Below the pieces are notes generated by a model that was not told the origin of the DNA, did not search any database, and saw nothing but the letters and a program-made list of their open reading frames with translations. The translations under genes and the position numbers were made by a program. Shown piece by piece: positions 1 to 8,140 of a DNA stretch of 64,000 bases; position 1 is the stretch's first letter, and each line of letters begins with the position of its first letter. Source of the stretch: Flemingiibacterium sp045644145 (lineage in GTDB: Bacteria > Bacillota > Clostridia > Oscillospirales > CAG-272); the NCBI GenBank assembly GCA_045644145.1, contig JAZRGK010000080.1, forward strand, positions 66,048-130,047, in the 5' to 3' direction.

Positions 1-686
1 CGGAGTGTTACGCCGCGGATGCCTTCGGTCTGCACCTTTTCAGGGGGCATAAGCTTGCCGAATGCCATAGCAGAAAGAATCGCGGTCTTGCGGCAGGTGT
101 CGATTCCGTCAACGTCTGCGGAAGAATCGCGCTCTGCATAGCCTTTTTCCTGAGCCTCGGCAAGTGCGGTGGAGAAGTCCTTGTTCTCGTTTATCATCTG
201 AGTAAGGATATAGTTTGTAGTACCGTTTAATATACCGTTAACCTCGGATATATCGTTTGCGGTAAGACAGTTGCCTATTGGATGTATTACCGGTATGCCG
301 CCGCCAACGCTGGCTTCAAAGAGATAACGGACGTTGTTTTCTGCGGCGATCTTGAGAAGCTCAGGACCGAATGTTGCCACTACCTCTTTATTTGAGGTAA
401 CAACGCTCTTTCCTGCCTTCATTGCCGCCGATGAAAACTCAAACGCCGGGTGAGAACCGCCCATAAGCTCAGCACAGATCTTTACCTCAGGGTCGTTTAA
501 TATAACATTCACATCGTGGACTATTTTATCCTCGAAAGGGTTTCCGGGGAAGTCGCGGAGATCAAGAATATACTTTATATTGATGTCATCGCCTACACGC
601 TCAGAGATGAGCTTGGCGTTTTGGGTAAGAACCTCGGCAGTACCGCTTCCAACAACGCCGAAGCCGAAAATTGCTACATTTATCAT
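1..686 (-). CDS. hom: Homoserine dehydrogenase, N-terminal part (cut by window edge)
   Basis: NADP-dependent reduction of aspartate semialdehyde to homoserine, the branch step toward threonine and methionine in the cytoplasm. The 228 visible residues begin MINVAIFGFGVVGSGTAEVL, a Rossmann-type nucleotide-binding loop, and continue through typical homoserine dehydrogenase segments (VTSNKEVVA, GGGIPVI, NGILNGTTNYIL, DVDGIDTCRK). The start is the ATG at 684-686, preceded by AAAAGGAA. The catalytic remainder and any C-terminal ACT domain lie left of position 1. thrS, another threonine-related gene, lies 4 kb away on the opposite strand. Family assignment is firm. Confidence 0.93.
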   Translation of the reverse strand, partial: MINVAIFGFGVVGSGTAEVLTQNAKLISERVGDDINIKYILDLRDFPGNPFEDKIVHDVNVILNDPEVKICAELMGGSHPAFEFSSAAMKAGKSVVTSNKEVVATFGPELLKIAAENNVRYLFEASVGGGIPVIHPIGNCLTANDISEVNGILNGTTNYILTQMINENKDFSTALAEAQEKGYAERDSSADVDGIDTCRKTAILSAMAFGKLMPPEKVQTEGIRGVTL

Positions 687-721
687 TGTCGTATTCCTTT
701 TTGTAAAATTAAATATAGTCT

Positions 722-750
722 ATTGTATCACAAAGCTTGCTTTAATGCAA
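722..750 (-). promoter_or_regulatory. Predicted promoter of hom
   Basis: On the minus strand TTGCAT (745-750) and TACAAT (722-727) are separated by 17 bp, about 35 bp upstream of the hom start. No operator repeat is evident. Confidence 0.5.
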
Positions 751-774
751 CAGAAAATGAGTGTTTTTGAAAAA

Positions 775-2202
775 TCAACTGAAATAGCGCAGAATTGTTT
801 TGATTACGGAATAATTATCATCAAACGGCGGATAACGCAGAGGATTCAGGTCTAGGCTTGTAGCTTTGAGCACCGAGGACACGGTACTGAATGTATCAAA
901 GCCTGCCTTGCCGTGGTAACGTCCCATGCCGCTCTCTCCAACGCCGCCTATAGGCAGATTGGGGTTCGCCATCTGAATAAGTGTGTCATTTACACATCCG
1001 CATCCGTAGTCAAGGTTTACCATTACATTTCTCTGCATAGCGCGGCTTCTTGTGAAGAGATAGAGCGCAAGAGGCTTGGGACGCTTGCGGATAGTGTTGA
1101 TTACCACATTTACATCGCTGAACTCAAACACAGGAAGGATGGGACCGAAAATCTCCTCGGAGAGCAGTTTGCTGTCCATGTCGATTTCTTCCATCAGCGT
1201 AAGCGCGATCCTGCCGGTTTTTTCGTTGGCTTCGCCGCCCATGATAACCTTGCCGTCATCAATATACGCGCGCAGGCGGTCAAAGTGCATGCGGTTGACT
1301 ATACGGGGATAGTAATTGTTTTCGCAGGGCGCTTCAGTACAGTATTTGTCGTGGTATTCCTTTATATAGCCGAGAAGCTCATCCTTAACCGAGCTTTCCA
1401 CGAAAAGGTAGTCGGGCGCGATATTAGTCTGACCGGCATTTATAAGCTTACCGCATACGATGCGGCGTGCCGCAAGACGAAGATTTGCGGTCTTATCTAC
1501 GATGCAGGGGCTTTTTCCGCCAAGCTCCAGCACAACGGGAGTAAGCTGAGCCGCCGCCGCTTTCATTACTATGCGCGCCACAGCCGAGCCTCCGGTATAG
1601 AACACCATCCCGAACGGCTCGCGTCTGATTGCCTTGATAGCCTCAAAGCTGTCGGTGTATGCCGCAATATATTCGCGATCGAAGTATTTGTAAATAAGCT
1701 CGTACAGCAGGCGGCTTGTGTTTGGCGCATGCTCGGAAAGCTTCAGTATTGTACAGTTGCCGGCGGCGATTGAAGAGATGAGCGGTATCATCGCCATCTG
1801 GAACGGATAGTTCCAAGGGCAGAAGATCATTACAAGCCCACGGGGATGGGGAATCTTACTGCTGGTTGAGGGGAACATATAGAATGGGGTGGGCACACTT
1901 CTCGGAGCGCTCCATGCGCGCAGATGGCGTATGGCGTGGTTTATCTCCTGCTCCACCATGCCGATTTCTGTGAGATACCCCTCACCGTAGGATTTGCCGA
2001 GATCGGCGCGAAGTGCTTCCAGAATAAGCCCTTCGTTGTCTTTTATCATTATTTTTAAGTTTATAAGGAGCTGACGGCGGAATTTAATATCGCGCGTCTT
2101 GCCGGTAGCGAAAAAATCACGCTGAGCGGTTATGATTTCGCGGAGATCTGCCGCAATTTCATTTACGTCAGAGAGCTTACCTTTTTTATTGTTGTCCTGC
2201 AT
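775..2202 (-). CDS. Class-3-like aldehyde dehydrogenase with Asn at the catalytic Cys position
   Basis: NAD(P)-dependent aldehyde dehydrogenase fold, 475 residues. The start chosen is the ATG at 2200-2202 because GGAGGGT (2211-2217) sits 9 nt upstream; a start 13 codons earlier has no such site. Family landmarks are present: CPWNYPF (Asn131), LELGGKSPCIVD (Glu226), EEIFGPILPV, RPKPLALY, and LPIGGVGESGMGRYHGKAGF. The catalytic loop, normally NAGQTCIAPDY, reads NAGQTNIAPDY: codon 260 is AAT (1423-1425). Since this Cys is the nucleophile in active ALDHs, the protein may be inactive as a dehydrogenase or belong to a divergent subfamily. The rest of the protein is not degenerate. Confidence 0.9.
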   Translation of the reverse strand: MQDNNKKGKLSDVNEIAADLREIITAQRDFFATGKTRDIKFRRQLLINLKIMIKDNEGLILEALRADLGKSYGEGYLTEIGMVEQEINHAIRHLRAWSAPRSVPTPFYMFPSTSSKIPHPRGLVMIFCPWNYPFQMAMIPLISSIAAGNCTILKLSEHAPNTSRLLYELIYKYFDREYIAAYTDSFEAIKAIRREPFGMVFYTGGSAVARIVMKAAAAQLTPVVLELGGKSPCIVDKTANLRLAARRIVCGKLINAGQTNIAPDYLFVESSVKDELLGYIKEYHDKYCTEAPCENNYYPRIVNRMHFDRLRAYIDDGKVIMGGEANEKTGRIALTLMEEIDMDSKLLSEEIFGPILPVFEFSDVNVVINTIRKRPKPLALYLFTRSRAMQRNVMVNLDYGCGCVNDTLIQMANPNLPIGGVGESGMGRYHGKAGFDTFSTVSSVLKATSLDLNPLRYPPFDDNYSVIKTILRYFS

Positions 2203-2246
2203 ACTTATTGACCCTCCGATATGATTAAGATACTTATACACAATAT

Positions 2247-2276
2247 ATTATACACTATAAATTGTTAATAAAGCAA
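2247..2276 (-). promoter_or_regulatory. Predicted promoter of the aldehyde dehydrogenase gene
   Basis: Minus strand TTGCTT (2271-2276) and TATAAT (2247-2252) with an 18-bp spacer, 45 bp upstream of the start codon. Confidence 0.45.
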
Positions 2277-2388
2277 CCCCCAAAGTAATATTTATTTGGA
2301 AAAATGTGCGAAATTTTATATATGAGGGTGGGCTTTGGCTTAACAAGGTGTCTATGTGCGAAATATTTTACTTAGGATTTGAATTCCC

Positions 2389-2416
2389 TTGACTTTCCGA
2401 AGACACCAAATACAAT
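2389..2416 (+). promoter_or_regulatory. Predicted promoter of the Na/Pi symporter gene
   Basis: TTGACT (2389-2394), 16-bp spacer, TACAAT (2411-2416). It lies about 100 bp upstream of the symporter start, leaving a leader that contains the hairpin at 2441-2461. The rest of the 310-bp gap (2203-2513) shows nothing else recognisable. Confidence 0.45.
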
Positions 2417-2440
2417 ATCTTGCGGTATAATTATTATAAA

Positions 2441-2473
2441 CCTCGCCTTATGGGGGCGAGGAACAAATTTTTT
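2441..2473 (+). terminator. Leader hairpin followed by T-run (possible attenuator)
   Basis: CCTCGCC (2441-2447) pairs with GGCGAGG (2455-2461), followed after six bases by TTTTTT (2468-2473). It looks like a weak intrinsic terminator, but lies between the predicted promoter and the symporter gene, so it would act as an attenuator if that promoter is right. No gene on the same strand ends upstream. Confidence 0.35.
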
Positions 2474-2513
2474 GACTTACATAGCATAATGAAGTAAAGA
2501 GAGGGTAAAAAGT

Positions 2514-4256
2514 ATGACAATTTTTGATGTGCTTACCATGATAGGCGGACTGTGTCTGTTCCTTTTTGGTATGAATGTAATGGGTGATGGGCTTGAGCGC
2601 CGTGCCGGAAACGGACTTAAGGCGCTGCTTGGAAAGCTCACCGGCAGTAAGCTCAAGGGCTTTTTAACAGGGCTTGGTGTTACGGCAGTAATTCAGAGTT
2701 CCTCAGCAACCACGGTAATGGTGGTTGGCTTTGTAAACTCCAAAATAATGACTCTGAAGCAGTCCATCGGCGTTATCATGGGTGCCAATATCGGTACTAC
2801 CGTAACGGCGTGGATACTCAGCCTTGGCGGAATTTCCAGCGATAACATATTTGTAAAGCTGCTTAAGCCTACATCGTTCACTCCTGTGCTTGCCCTTATA
2901 GGCACAGCGCTTTTGATGTTCTCCAAATCCTCAAAGAAGAAGGATGTGGGAACAATACTTCTCGGATTTGCAACGCTTATGTTCGGTATGGATACAATGT
3001 CCTCTGCCGTATCCGGACTTGCTGATGTTCCTGCGTTCCAGAATATGTTCCTTATGTTCAAGAATCCTATCCTCGGCGTGCTTGTAGGTGCAGTGCTTAC
3101 CGGTATCATCCAATCAAGCTCGGCATCAGTTGGTATTTTGCAGGCACTTTCCGCAACCGGTGCGGTATCCTATGGTGCGGCAGTACCGATCATAATGGGT
3201 CAGAATATTGGTACATGCGTGACCGCACTGCTTTCATCTGTAGGAACAAACAAGAACGCAAGACGTGCGGCGGTTATACATCTTTCCTTTAATGTTATAG
3301 GAACCGTTATATGGCTCAGCGTATTCAGTATTGTATCTGCGGTGTTCAGTCCTGCAATACTTGATATGTCCGCAAGCTATCTCGGTATTGCCGTGGCACA
3401 TTCGGCGTTCAATATACTGTGTACCGCACTTTTACTTCCCATGTCCTCTGTGCTTGAGAAAATCGCATATAAAATCGTTCCCGATGGCAGCGAGGGCGAA
3501 AAGACCGTTGAGCTTGATGACAGACTTCTTGCTACACCTACAATTGCACTTGCCGAGAGCAATGCGATTGCCTGCAAAATGGCACGGTTGGCTGTTGAGG
3601 GATTTGAAGAAAGCCTTTCTCTTGTTGCGGTGTATGATTCCGCAGCGGCAGATAAGATACGCGAGCTTGAAGATAAGACCGACCATTACGAGGATGTACT
3701 CGGCACATATTTAACCAAGATATCCAGTCACCAGCTTGGCGATGAGGAGAGTACGCAGATATCTAAGCTTCTTAAAGCTATAGGTGACTTTGAGCGAATT
3801 TCCGACCACAGCGTGAATATTCTTGAATCGGTTGAAGAACTCAGAGAGAAGGGAATTGAATTTTCTGAGGGAGCCAAAAAGGAGCTTGGTATACTTTGCT
3901 CTGCACTCTCCGAGATACTCAGCATGACCCTTACCGCATTTGAAAACAATGATATTGATTTAGCATATCATGTTGAGCCCCTTGAACAGGTTATAGACAG
4001 ACTTAAGGAAAAGCTCAGGGATAGCCATATAATCAGACTCAGAAACGGTGACTGCACGGTTGAAGCAGGATTTATCTGGGCTGACCTTCTCACAAATCTC
4101 GGCAGAACCTCGGACCATTGCTCCAATGTAGCAGGCTGTATTATAGATGCTAAGAACAGCAATATGAATCTGCATGAATCCCTCAGAGAAATAAAGTCTG
4201 CGGATTCCGGATTCAAGGAACATTACGAAAATTACGCCGCAAAATATCTTTCATAA
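2514..4256 (+). CDS. Na+/phosphate symporter family protein with PhoU-like C-terminus
   Basis: Membrane protein of 580 residues that likely couples Na+ to phosphate uptake. The N-terminal ~310 residues are hydrophobic and contain the two inverted repeats typical of Na_Pi_cotrans, marked by the signatures VIQSSSATTVM and IIQSSSASVGI, each followed by a GxNIGT motif (GANIGTTVTA, GQNIGTCVTA). The C-terminal ~200 residues are a soluble helical PhoU-like domain. GAGAGGG lies 8 nt upstream of the ATG. It is a single gene with its own promoter; the next gene, thrS, has a separate promoter and leader. Confidence 0.93.
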   Translation: MTIFDVLTMIGGLCLFLFGMNVMGDGLERRAGNGLKALLGKLTGSKLKGFLTGLGVTAVIQSSSATTVMVVGFVNSKIMTLKQSIGVIMGANIGTTVTAWILSLGGISSDNIFVKLLKPTSFTPVLALIGTALLMFSKSSKKKDVGTILLGFATLMFGMDTMSSAVSGLADVPAFQNMFLMFKNPILGVLVGAVLTGIIQSSSASVGILQALSATGAVSYGAAVPIIMGQNIGTCVTALLSSVGTNKNARRAAVIHLSFNVIGTVIWLSVFSIVSAVFSPAILDMSASYLGIAVAHSAFNILCTALLLPMSSVLEKIAYKIVPDGSEGEKTVELDDRLLATPTIALAESNAIACKMARLAVEGFEESLSLVAVYDSAAADKIRELEDKTDHYEDVLGTYLTKISSHQLGDEESTQISKLLKAIGDFERISDHSVNILESVEELREKGIEFSEGAKKELGILCSALSEILSMTLTAFENNDIDLAYHVEPLEQVIDRLKEKLRDSHIIRLRNGDCTVEAGFIWADLLTNLGRTSDHCSNVAGCIIDAKNSNMNLHESLREIKSADSGFKEHYENYAAKYLS

Positions 4257-4304
4257 AAAACAACCACAAATCACGGCGCGAAAAGTATTTTTCACGCTAA
4301 ACTC

Positions 4305-4333
4305 TTGACAAAGCGTTTTTTCGGGTGTATAAT
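4305..4333 (+). promoter_or_regulatory. Promoter of the thrS T-box transcript
   Basis: Consensus TTGACA (4305-4310) and TATAAT (4328-4333) with a 17-bp spacer, directly in front of the T-box leader. Confidence 0.85.
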
Positions 4334-4339
4334 GTATTG

Positions 4340-4605
4340 TACAAAGCCGAACGGATATGCTCGTTTGTGTGCGTTTTCAGAGAGGGGCGCGTTGCTGAGA
4401 GTGCCCTAACGCCTGTACGGGTCTGTAACCGCCGTTCAGCAGAATATTCTGCATAGGCTCCGCGCAGGAAATGGCGCGGCGGGTGACTCCGTTATACGTC
4501 GGTGCGTTGTGTGACGCTGACAGAGTGAAAAGATCGGGTGGAACCGTGAAGAATTTCTTCACCCCGAAGGTATGATTTTATTATTATGCCTCGGGGTGTT
4601 TTTAT
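4340..4605 (+). promoter_or_regulatory. T-box riboswitch leader of thrS
   Basis: A leader of about 260 nt carries the conserved T-box sequence GGGTGGAACCGTG (4536-4548), which pairs with the tRNA acceptor end in this RNA class. It is followed by a terminator hairpin (4560-4598). By established knowledge, uncharged tRNA-Thr would stabilise the antiterminator and allow thrS transcription. The specifier codon in the stem I region was not assigned with certainty; the downstream gene implies a Thr codon. Confidence 0.9.
4560..4605 (+). terminator. T-box terminator hairpin
   Basis: CACCCCGA (4560-4567) pairs with TCGGGGTG (4591-4598), followed by TTTTTAT. The 5' arm is immediately downstream of the T-box motif, as expected for mutually exclusive antiterminator and terminator forms. 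Confidence 0.85.
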
Positions 4606-4640
4606 ATCCCCGAGAAAAACGAAAGGAATGGTATTTTACA

Positions 4641-6575
4641 ATGTTCAAAGTAAAGTTTGAAGGCGTCGAGGCTATGGAATTCGATGCCCCCATCACAGTT
4701 TACGAGGCGGCAAAGTCAAAGGAGCTTACCGACCGCTCATCCCTTGCGGCGCTTGTTAACGGAAATGTTGTCGCACTTTCCTACGAGCTTTCCGAAGATG
4801 CTGATGTGAAGATCCTCACCTTTGCCGATGCTGAAGGGAAGCATGTTTTCTGGCATACCGCTTCCCACATTCTTGCGCAGGCGGTAAAGCGCCTTTATCC
4901 TGCGGCAAAGCTTACTATCGGCCCCGCAATCGAAACGGGCTTCTACTACGACATCGACAGCGAAGTTGCATTTACTCCCGATATTCTTGCAAATATCGAG
5001 GCTGAAATGCAGAAGATCGTTAAGGAAAATCTCCTTATCGAGCGCTTTACTCTCCCGAGAGATGAGGCTATCAAGCTTATGACGGAAAAGGACGAGCCTT
5101 ACAAGGTTCAGCTTATCGAGGAGCTTCCCGAGGGCGAGGAGATCTCCTTCTATAAGCAGGGCGATTTCACCGACCTTTGCGCAGGTCCACACATTTTCTC
5201 CACCGGCGCTGTAAAGGCGCTTAAGCTTATTCAGTGCACCGGCGCATATTGGAAGGGCGATCAGGCAAATAAGCAGCTTCAGCGTGTTTACGGCGTGGCG
5301 TTCCCCTCTAAGGATATGCTCAAGGAGCACCTCGCACAGGTTGAGGAAGCCAAGAAGCGCGACCACAACAAGCTTGGACGCGAGCTTGAGCTGTTTACAA
5401 CCGTTGATTCCATCGGTCAGGGACTACCGATCATGCTTCCCAAGGGCGCTCGTATCATTCAGCTTCTTCAGAGATGGATCGAGGATGAGGAGCAGAAGCG
5501 CGGCTATCTTCTCACCAAGACTCCGCTTATGGCTAAATCCGACCTTTACAAGATCTCAGGCCACTGGGGTCACTACAAGGAAGGCATGTTCGTTCTCGGC
5601 GACGAGGAAAAGGACAAGGAAGTGTTCGCACTCCGTCCTATGACCTGCCCATTCCAGTATCAGGTATTCTTAAACCGTCAGCGTTCCTACCGTGACCTTC
5701 CCATGCGCCTTGGCGAAACATCTACGCTTTTCCGCAACGAGGACAGCGGTGAGATGCACGGTCTTATCAGAGTACGTCAGTTCACCATCTCCGAGGGACA
5801 CCTCATTCTCCGTCCTGAACAGCTTGAGGAAGAATTCAAGGGATGCGTTGAGCTTGCAAAGTATACTCTTGATACTCTCGGTCTTAGCGAGGATGTATCC
5901 TACCGTTTCTCCCAGTGGGATCCTAACAACCGCGACAAGTACGAGGGCACCGACGAGCAGTGGGCTGAGGCTCAGGATGCAATGAAGAAGATTCTCGACA
6001 ATCTTGGCATCAAGTACGCTATCGGTATTGGAGAGGCGGCATTCTACGGCCCTAAGCTCGATATTCAGATCAAGAATGTACACGGTAAGGAAGACACCCT
6101 CATAACCATTCAGATCGACCAGCTTCTCGCTGAGCGGTTCGGTATGGAATATATTGATGTTGACGGTCAGAAGCGCCGTCCGTACATCATCCACAGAACC
6201 TCTGTCGGATGCTATGAGCGCACACTTGCGCTGCTTATCGAAAAGTACGCAGGTGCGTTCCCCACATGGCTTGCTCCCACTCAGATCGCGATCCTGCCCA
6301 TCGGCTTCGATCAGCACGAGTATGCGGAAGCGCTCAACGCTAAGCTTGAGGCGGCAGGAATCCGCACATTCCTTGACGAGCGCAACGAGAAGATCGGTTA
6401 TAAGATCCGCTCGGCACAGCTCGAAAAGATCCCCTACATGCTGGTTATCGGCGACAACGAGAAGAACGCAGGTACTGTTGCGGTACGTTCCCGCAAGGAC
6501 GGCGACCTCGGCGTAATGACTCAGGATGAGTTCCTCGGCAAGGTTCTTACCGAAATTGCAACAAAGGCAAGATAA
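4641..6575 (+). CDS. thrS: Threonyl-tRNA synthetase
   Basis: Charges tRNA-Thr with threonine, class II synthetase, 644 residues (usual length). Domains in order: TGS (about 1-62), editing/SAD domain with HTASH and DLCAGPH motifs, catalytic core with RPMTCPFQYQVF (Zn-ligand Cys), FRNEDSGEMHGLIRVRQF (motif 2 region) and GCYERTLALLIEKYAG (motif 3), and the C-terminal anticodon-binding domain from WLAPTQIAILPI. The start is the ATG at 4641 (MFKVKFEGVEAM); earlier in-frame codons lie inside the T-box terminator and cannot be the start. Expression is controlled by the T-box leader. Codon choice is strongly biased, as in highly expressed genes. Confidence 0.98.
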   Translation: MFKVKFEGVEAMEFDAPITVYEAAKSKELTDRSSLAALVNGNVVALSYELSEDADVKILTFADAEGKHVFWHTASHILAQAVKRLYPAAKLTIGPAIETGFYYDIDSEVAFTPDILANIEAEMQKIVKENLLIERFTLPRDEAIKLMTEKDEPYKVQLIEELPEGEEISFYKQGDFTDLCAGPHIFSTGAVKALKLIQCTGAYWKGDQANKQLQRVYGVAFPSKDMLKEHLAQVEEAKKRDHNKLGRELELFTTVDSIGQGLPIMLPKGARIIQLLQRWIEDEEQKRGYLLTKTPLMAKSDLYKISGHWGHYKEGMFVLGDEEKDKEVFALRPMTCPFQYQVFLNRQRSYRDLPMRLGETSTLFRNEDSGEMHGLIRVRQFTISEGHLILRPEQLEEEFKGCVELAKYTLDTLGLSEDVSYRFSQWDPNNRDKYEGTDEQWAEAQDAMKKILDNLGIKYAIGIGEAAFYGPKLDIQIKNVHGKEDTLITIQIDQLLAERFGMEYIDVDGQKRRPYIIHRTSVGCYERTLALLIEKYAGAFPTWLAPTQIAILPIGFDQHEYAEALNAKLEAAGIRTFLDERNEKIGYKIRSAQLEKIPYMLVIGDNEKNAGTVAVRSRKDGDLGVMTQDEFLGKVLTEIATKAR

Positions 6576-6581
6576 GTTCTC

Positions 6582-6619
6582 TCCCGAGGCGGTTTTGAAC
6601 CGCCTCGGGAATTACTTTT
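6582..6619 (+). terminator. Terminator of thrS
   Basis: Perfect 13-bp inverted repeat TCCCGAGGCGGTT (6582-6594) / AACCGCCTCGGGA (6598-6610), followed by ATTACTTTTG. Confidence 0.85.
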
Positions 6620-6670
6620 GTATGCATTTATTTGGAAAAAGCGGAAATTTTATTTTTTTTCAAAAAGCTA

Positions 6671-6699
6671 TTGACAAACTGATTCTGTTGTGATATAAT
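6671..6699 (+). promoter_or_regulatory. Promoter of tRNA-Gln
   Basis: TTGACA (6671-6676), 17-bp spacer, TATAAT (6694-6699), 24 bp before the tRNA. Confidence 0.8.
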
Positions 6700-6722
6700 A
6701 TTGTCCGTTGAAAAGATATCGT

Positions 6723-6796
6723 TGGGGATTTGTGTAACGGTAGCACGACAGACTCTGACTCTGTTTGTGGGGGTTCGAACCCCTCATCCCCAGCCA
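6723..6796 (+). tRNA. tRNA-Gln (anticodon CTG)
   Basis: The 74 bases fold as a cloverleaf: acceptor TGGGGAT (6723-6729) pairs with ATCCCCA (6786-6792), discriminator G6793, encoded CCA 6794-6796. Anticodon stem ACAGA/TCTGT encloses CTCTGAC with anticodon CTG (6755-6757). The T arm contains GGTTCGAACCC. It has its own promoter and terminator. Confidence 0.97.
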
Positions 6797-6797
6797 G

Positions 6798-6831
6798 AAA
6801 AACTCCATCTTGCAAGCAAGATGGAGTTTTT
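6798..6831 (+). terminator. Terminator of tRNA-Gln
   Basis: CTCCATCTTGC (6803-6813) / GCAAGATGGAG (6816-6826), flanked by A-run upstream and T-run downstream, so it could act in both directions. Confidence 0.85.
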
Positions 6832-6834
6832 CAG

Positions 6835-7000
6835 TTATATTCGCCTGCGGCGAGTTATATGCACAAGTGCGTGATATTGCCTTTGGCAGTGGTATGCGCT
6901 TCGCGCGCTTGGAGTGACATGGCGAATATAATATCACTGTCAAACAATATCACTTTTGCGGGCGAAAATATCACGCTGATCACAAGCGAAGCATATCACT
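6835..7000 (+). repeat. Modular palindromic repeat with GTGATAT spacers
   Basis: Perfect 11-bp inverted repeat TTATATTCGCC (6835-6845) / GGCGAATATAA (6921-6931) bounds a row of mini-hairpins (TCGCC-TGC-GGCGA, GCAC-AA-GTGC, TGCC-TTT-GGCA, GCGC-TTC-GCGC). The hairpins are separated by TTATAT/GTGATATT/GTGGTATG spacers. The right half (6929-7000) carries the spacer motif in the opposite orientation (ATATCACT, AATATCAC, AATATCAC, ATATCACT). No reading frame is supported. It resembles interspersed hairpin repeats of gut Firmicutes; no mobility gene is present. The gap 7001-7085 shows nothing else. Confidence 0.6.
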
Positions 7001-7085
7001 AAAACCGCAAGGGTTCAAATCTCTGATACAAAATCGAGAAAGCATCTTTTTTCAATGAAATATAATAAAAAACTGTGCGTGAAAA

Positions 7086-7955
7086 TCAGCGCACAGTTTT
7101 TTCGTATTCCTTCGGGGTTTTGCCCATATAATTTTTGAAGGCTGACAAAAAGCCGTTGTATGAGGTATATCCGCAGAGGTATGAAATTTCGGTCAGTGTT
7201 AAGTCATTCTGCTTTATCAGCATACAAGCGTGCTCAATGCGTTGTTTTATAAGGGTTTTTTTGAAACCCTCGGCAAAAAACTTTTTTACAATTCTATGAG
7301 CATGTGGGACTGATATGCACAGTTCTTTTGCCAAGTCCTCAATGCTTATTTCTTCATTGTATCTGTTTTGGAAAAATTGTTCTACGATCTTCCTTTGATT
7401 GAAGCTGTTTTCGTTTTCCGAAATTTCAGGCACGGTTTGCTCCTTGTAGGGAAGATGGTGCTCTTTGATGCGTTTTGCCAGCGTTATAAAAAATACGGAC
7501 AGCAAAGCGCGGTAAATATGTTCATTTTCCCTCGAAAATTCCTCTGCCAGAAGTTCTCTTGCGATAGATAACAGCGCGGCATCGTTTATAATGAAATACT
7601 CGCTGACGGATTTAAAAATGTTGCTGTAATACATATATTCCGAAAAGCTTTTCGCTTTTTTTACATGGCTGTAGTTTTGCCTCAGGCTGAACATAAAGTT
7701 TGTTTTTTCAAGCGTGTCGCTGTACTTTTTTGGATAATGGCTTGAACTGGGTGCAAGCAGGCAAATATCCCCTTCGTTTATATGTGCATTTTTTCCGTCA
7801 ATTTCAATGAGCGCATTTCCGTTAAGTATTATGTGAATTTCGCTGTCCACATGGAAATGGGTAGTATCCTGCCAGCGGTTTGAGGGGCCGGACTTCAAAG
7901 AATCGATATCAACAGTGAATAAAGCATCGCCAAGCGGTATTTCAAACTTATGCAC
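7086..7955 (-). CDS. AraC-family transcriptional regulator with cupin sensor
   Basis: Predicted DNA-binding regulator of 289 residues. N-terminal ~130 residues look like an AraC-type cupin ligand domain (HFHVDSEIHIILNG, INEGDICLLAPSSSHYP). The C-terminal ~100 residues contain two helix-turn-helix units (SIEDLAKELCISVPHAHRIVKKF and LTEISYLCGYTSYNGFLSAF) and end GKTPKEYEKTVR. The GTG at 7953-7955 is preferred as start because AAAGGAG lies 10 nt upstream; an in-frame GTG at 7962-7964 almost abuts that site. It is divergent from the aminotransferase gene, a layout that often means it controls that neighbour; the inducer is unknown. Confidence 0.92.
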   Translation of the reverse strand: MHKFEIPLGDALFTVDIDSLKSGPSNRWQDTTHFHVDSEIHIILNGNALIEIDGKNAHINEGDICLLAPSSSHYPKKYSDTLEKTNFMFSLRQNYSHVKKAKSFSEYMYYSNIFKSVSEYFIINDAALLSIARELLAEEFSRENEHIYRALLSVFFITLAKRIKEHHLPYKEQTVPEISENENSFNQRKIVEQFFQNRYNEEISIEDLAKELCISVPHAHRIVKKFFAEGFKKTLIKQRIEHACMLIKQNDLTLTEISYLCGYTSYNGFLSAFKNYMGKTPKEYEKTVR

Positions 7956-8060
7956 GGTAACCACACTCCTTTTCTTAAATTATATCAGAGTTCCGGCTGA
8001 AAAGCAATATAAATCCAAAAAATCGATCATTTTTTTGCAAAAAAACAAGCAAAATGTTCG

Positions 8061-8089
8061 TTGTAATATTCCCGAATTTTTTATATAAT
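8061..8089 (+). promoter_or_regulatory. Predicted promoter of the aminotransferase gene
   Basis: TTGTAA (8061-8066), 17-bp spacer, TATAAT (8084-8089). The intergenic region shared with the AraC gene is AT-rich and would hold AraC sites. Confidence 0.5.
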
Positions 8090-8140
8090 TTTTATGTAAT
8101 GAATTTTATCCCAGTAAAAATATTTTAAGGAGAGTATGTT

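Noticed and set aside
913..1773. 286-codon plus-strand frame opposite the aldehyde dehydrogenase gene
   Set aside because: Antisense shadow with a composition explained by the ALDH codons and no start signal.
4572..4640. Upstream in-frame start for thrS
   Set aside because: It lies within the T-box terminator hairpin and would add 23 residues not seen in the family.
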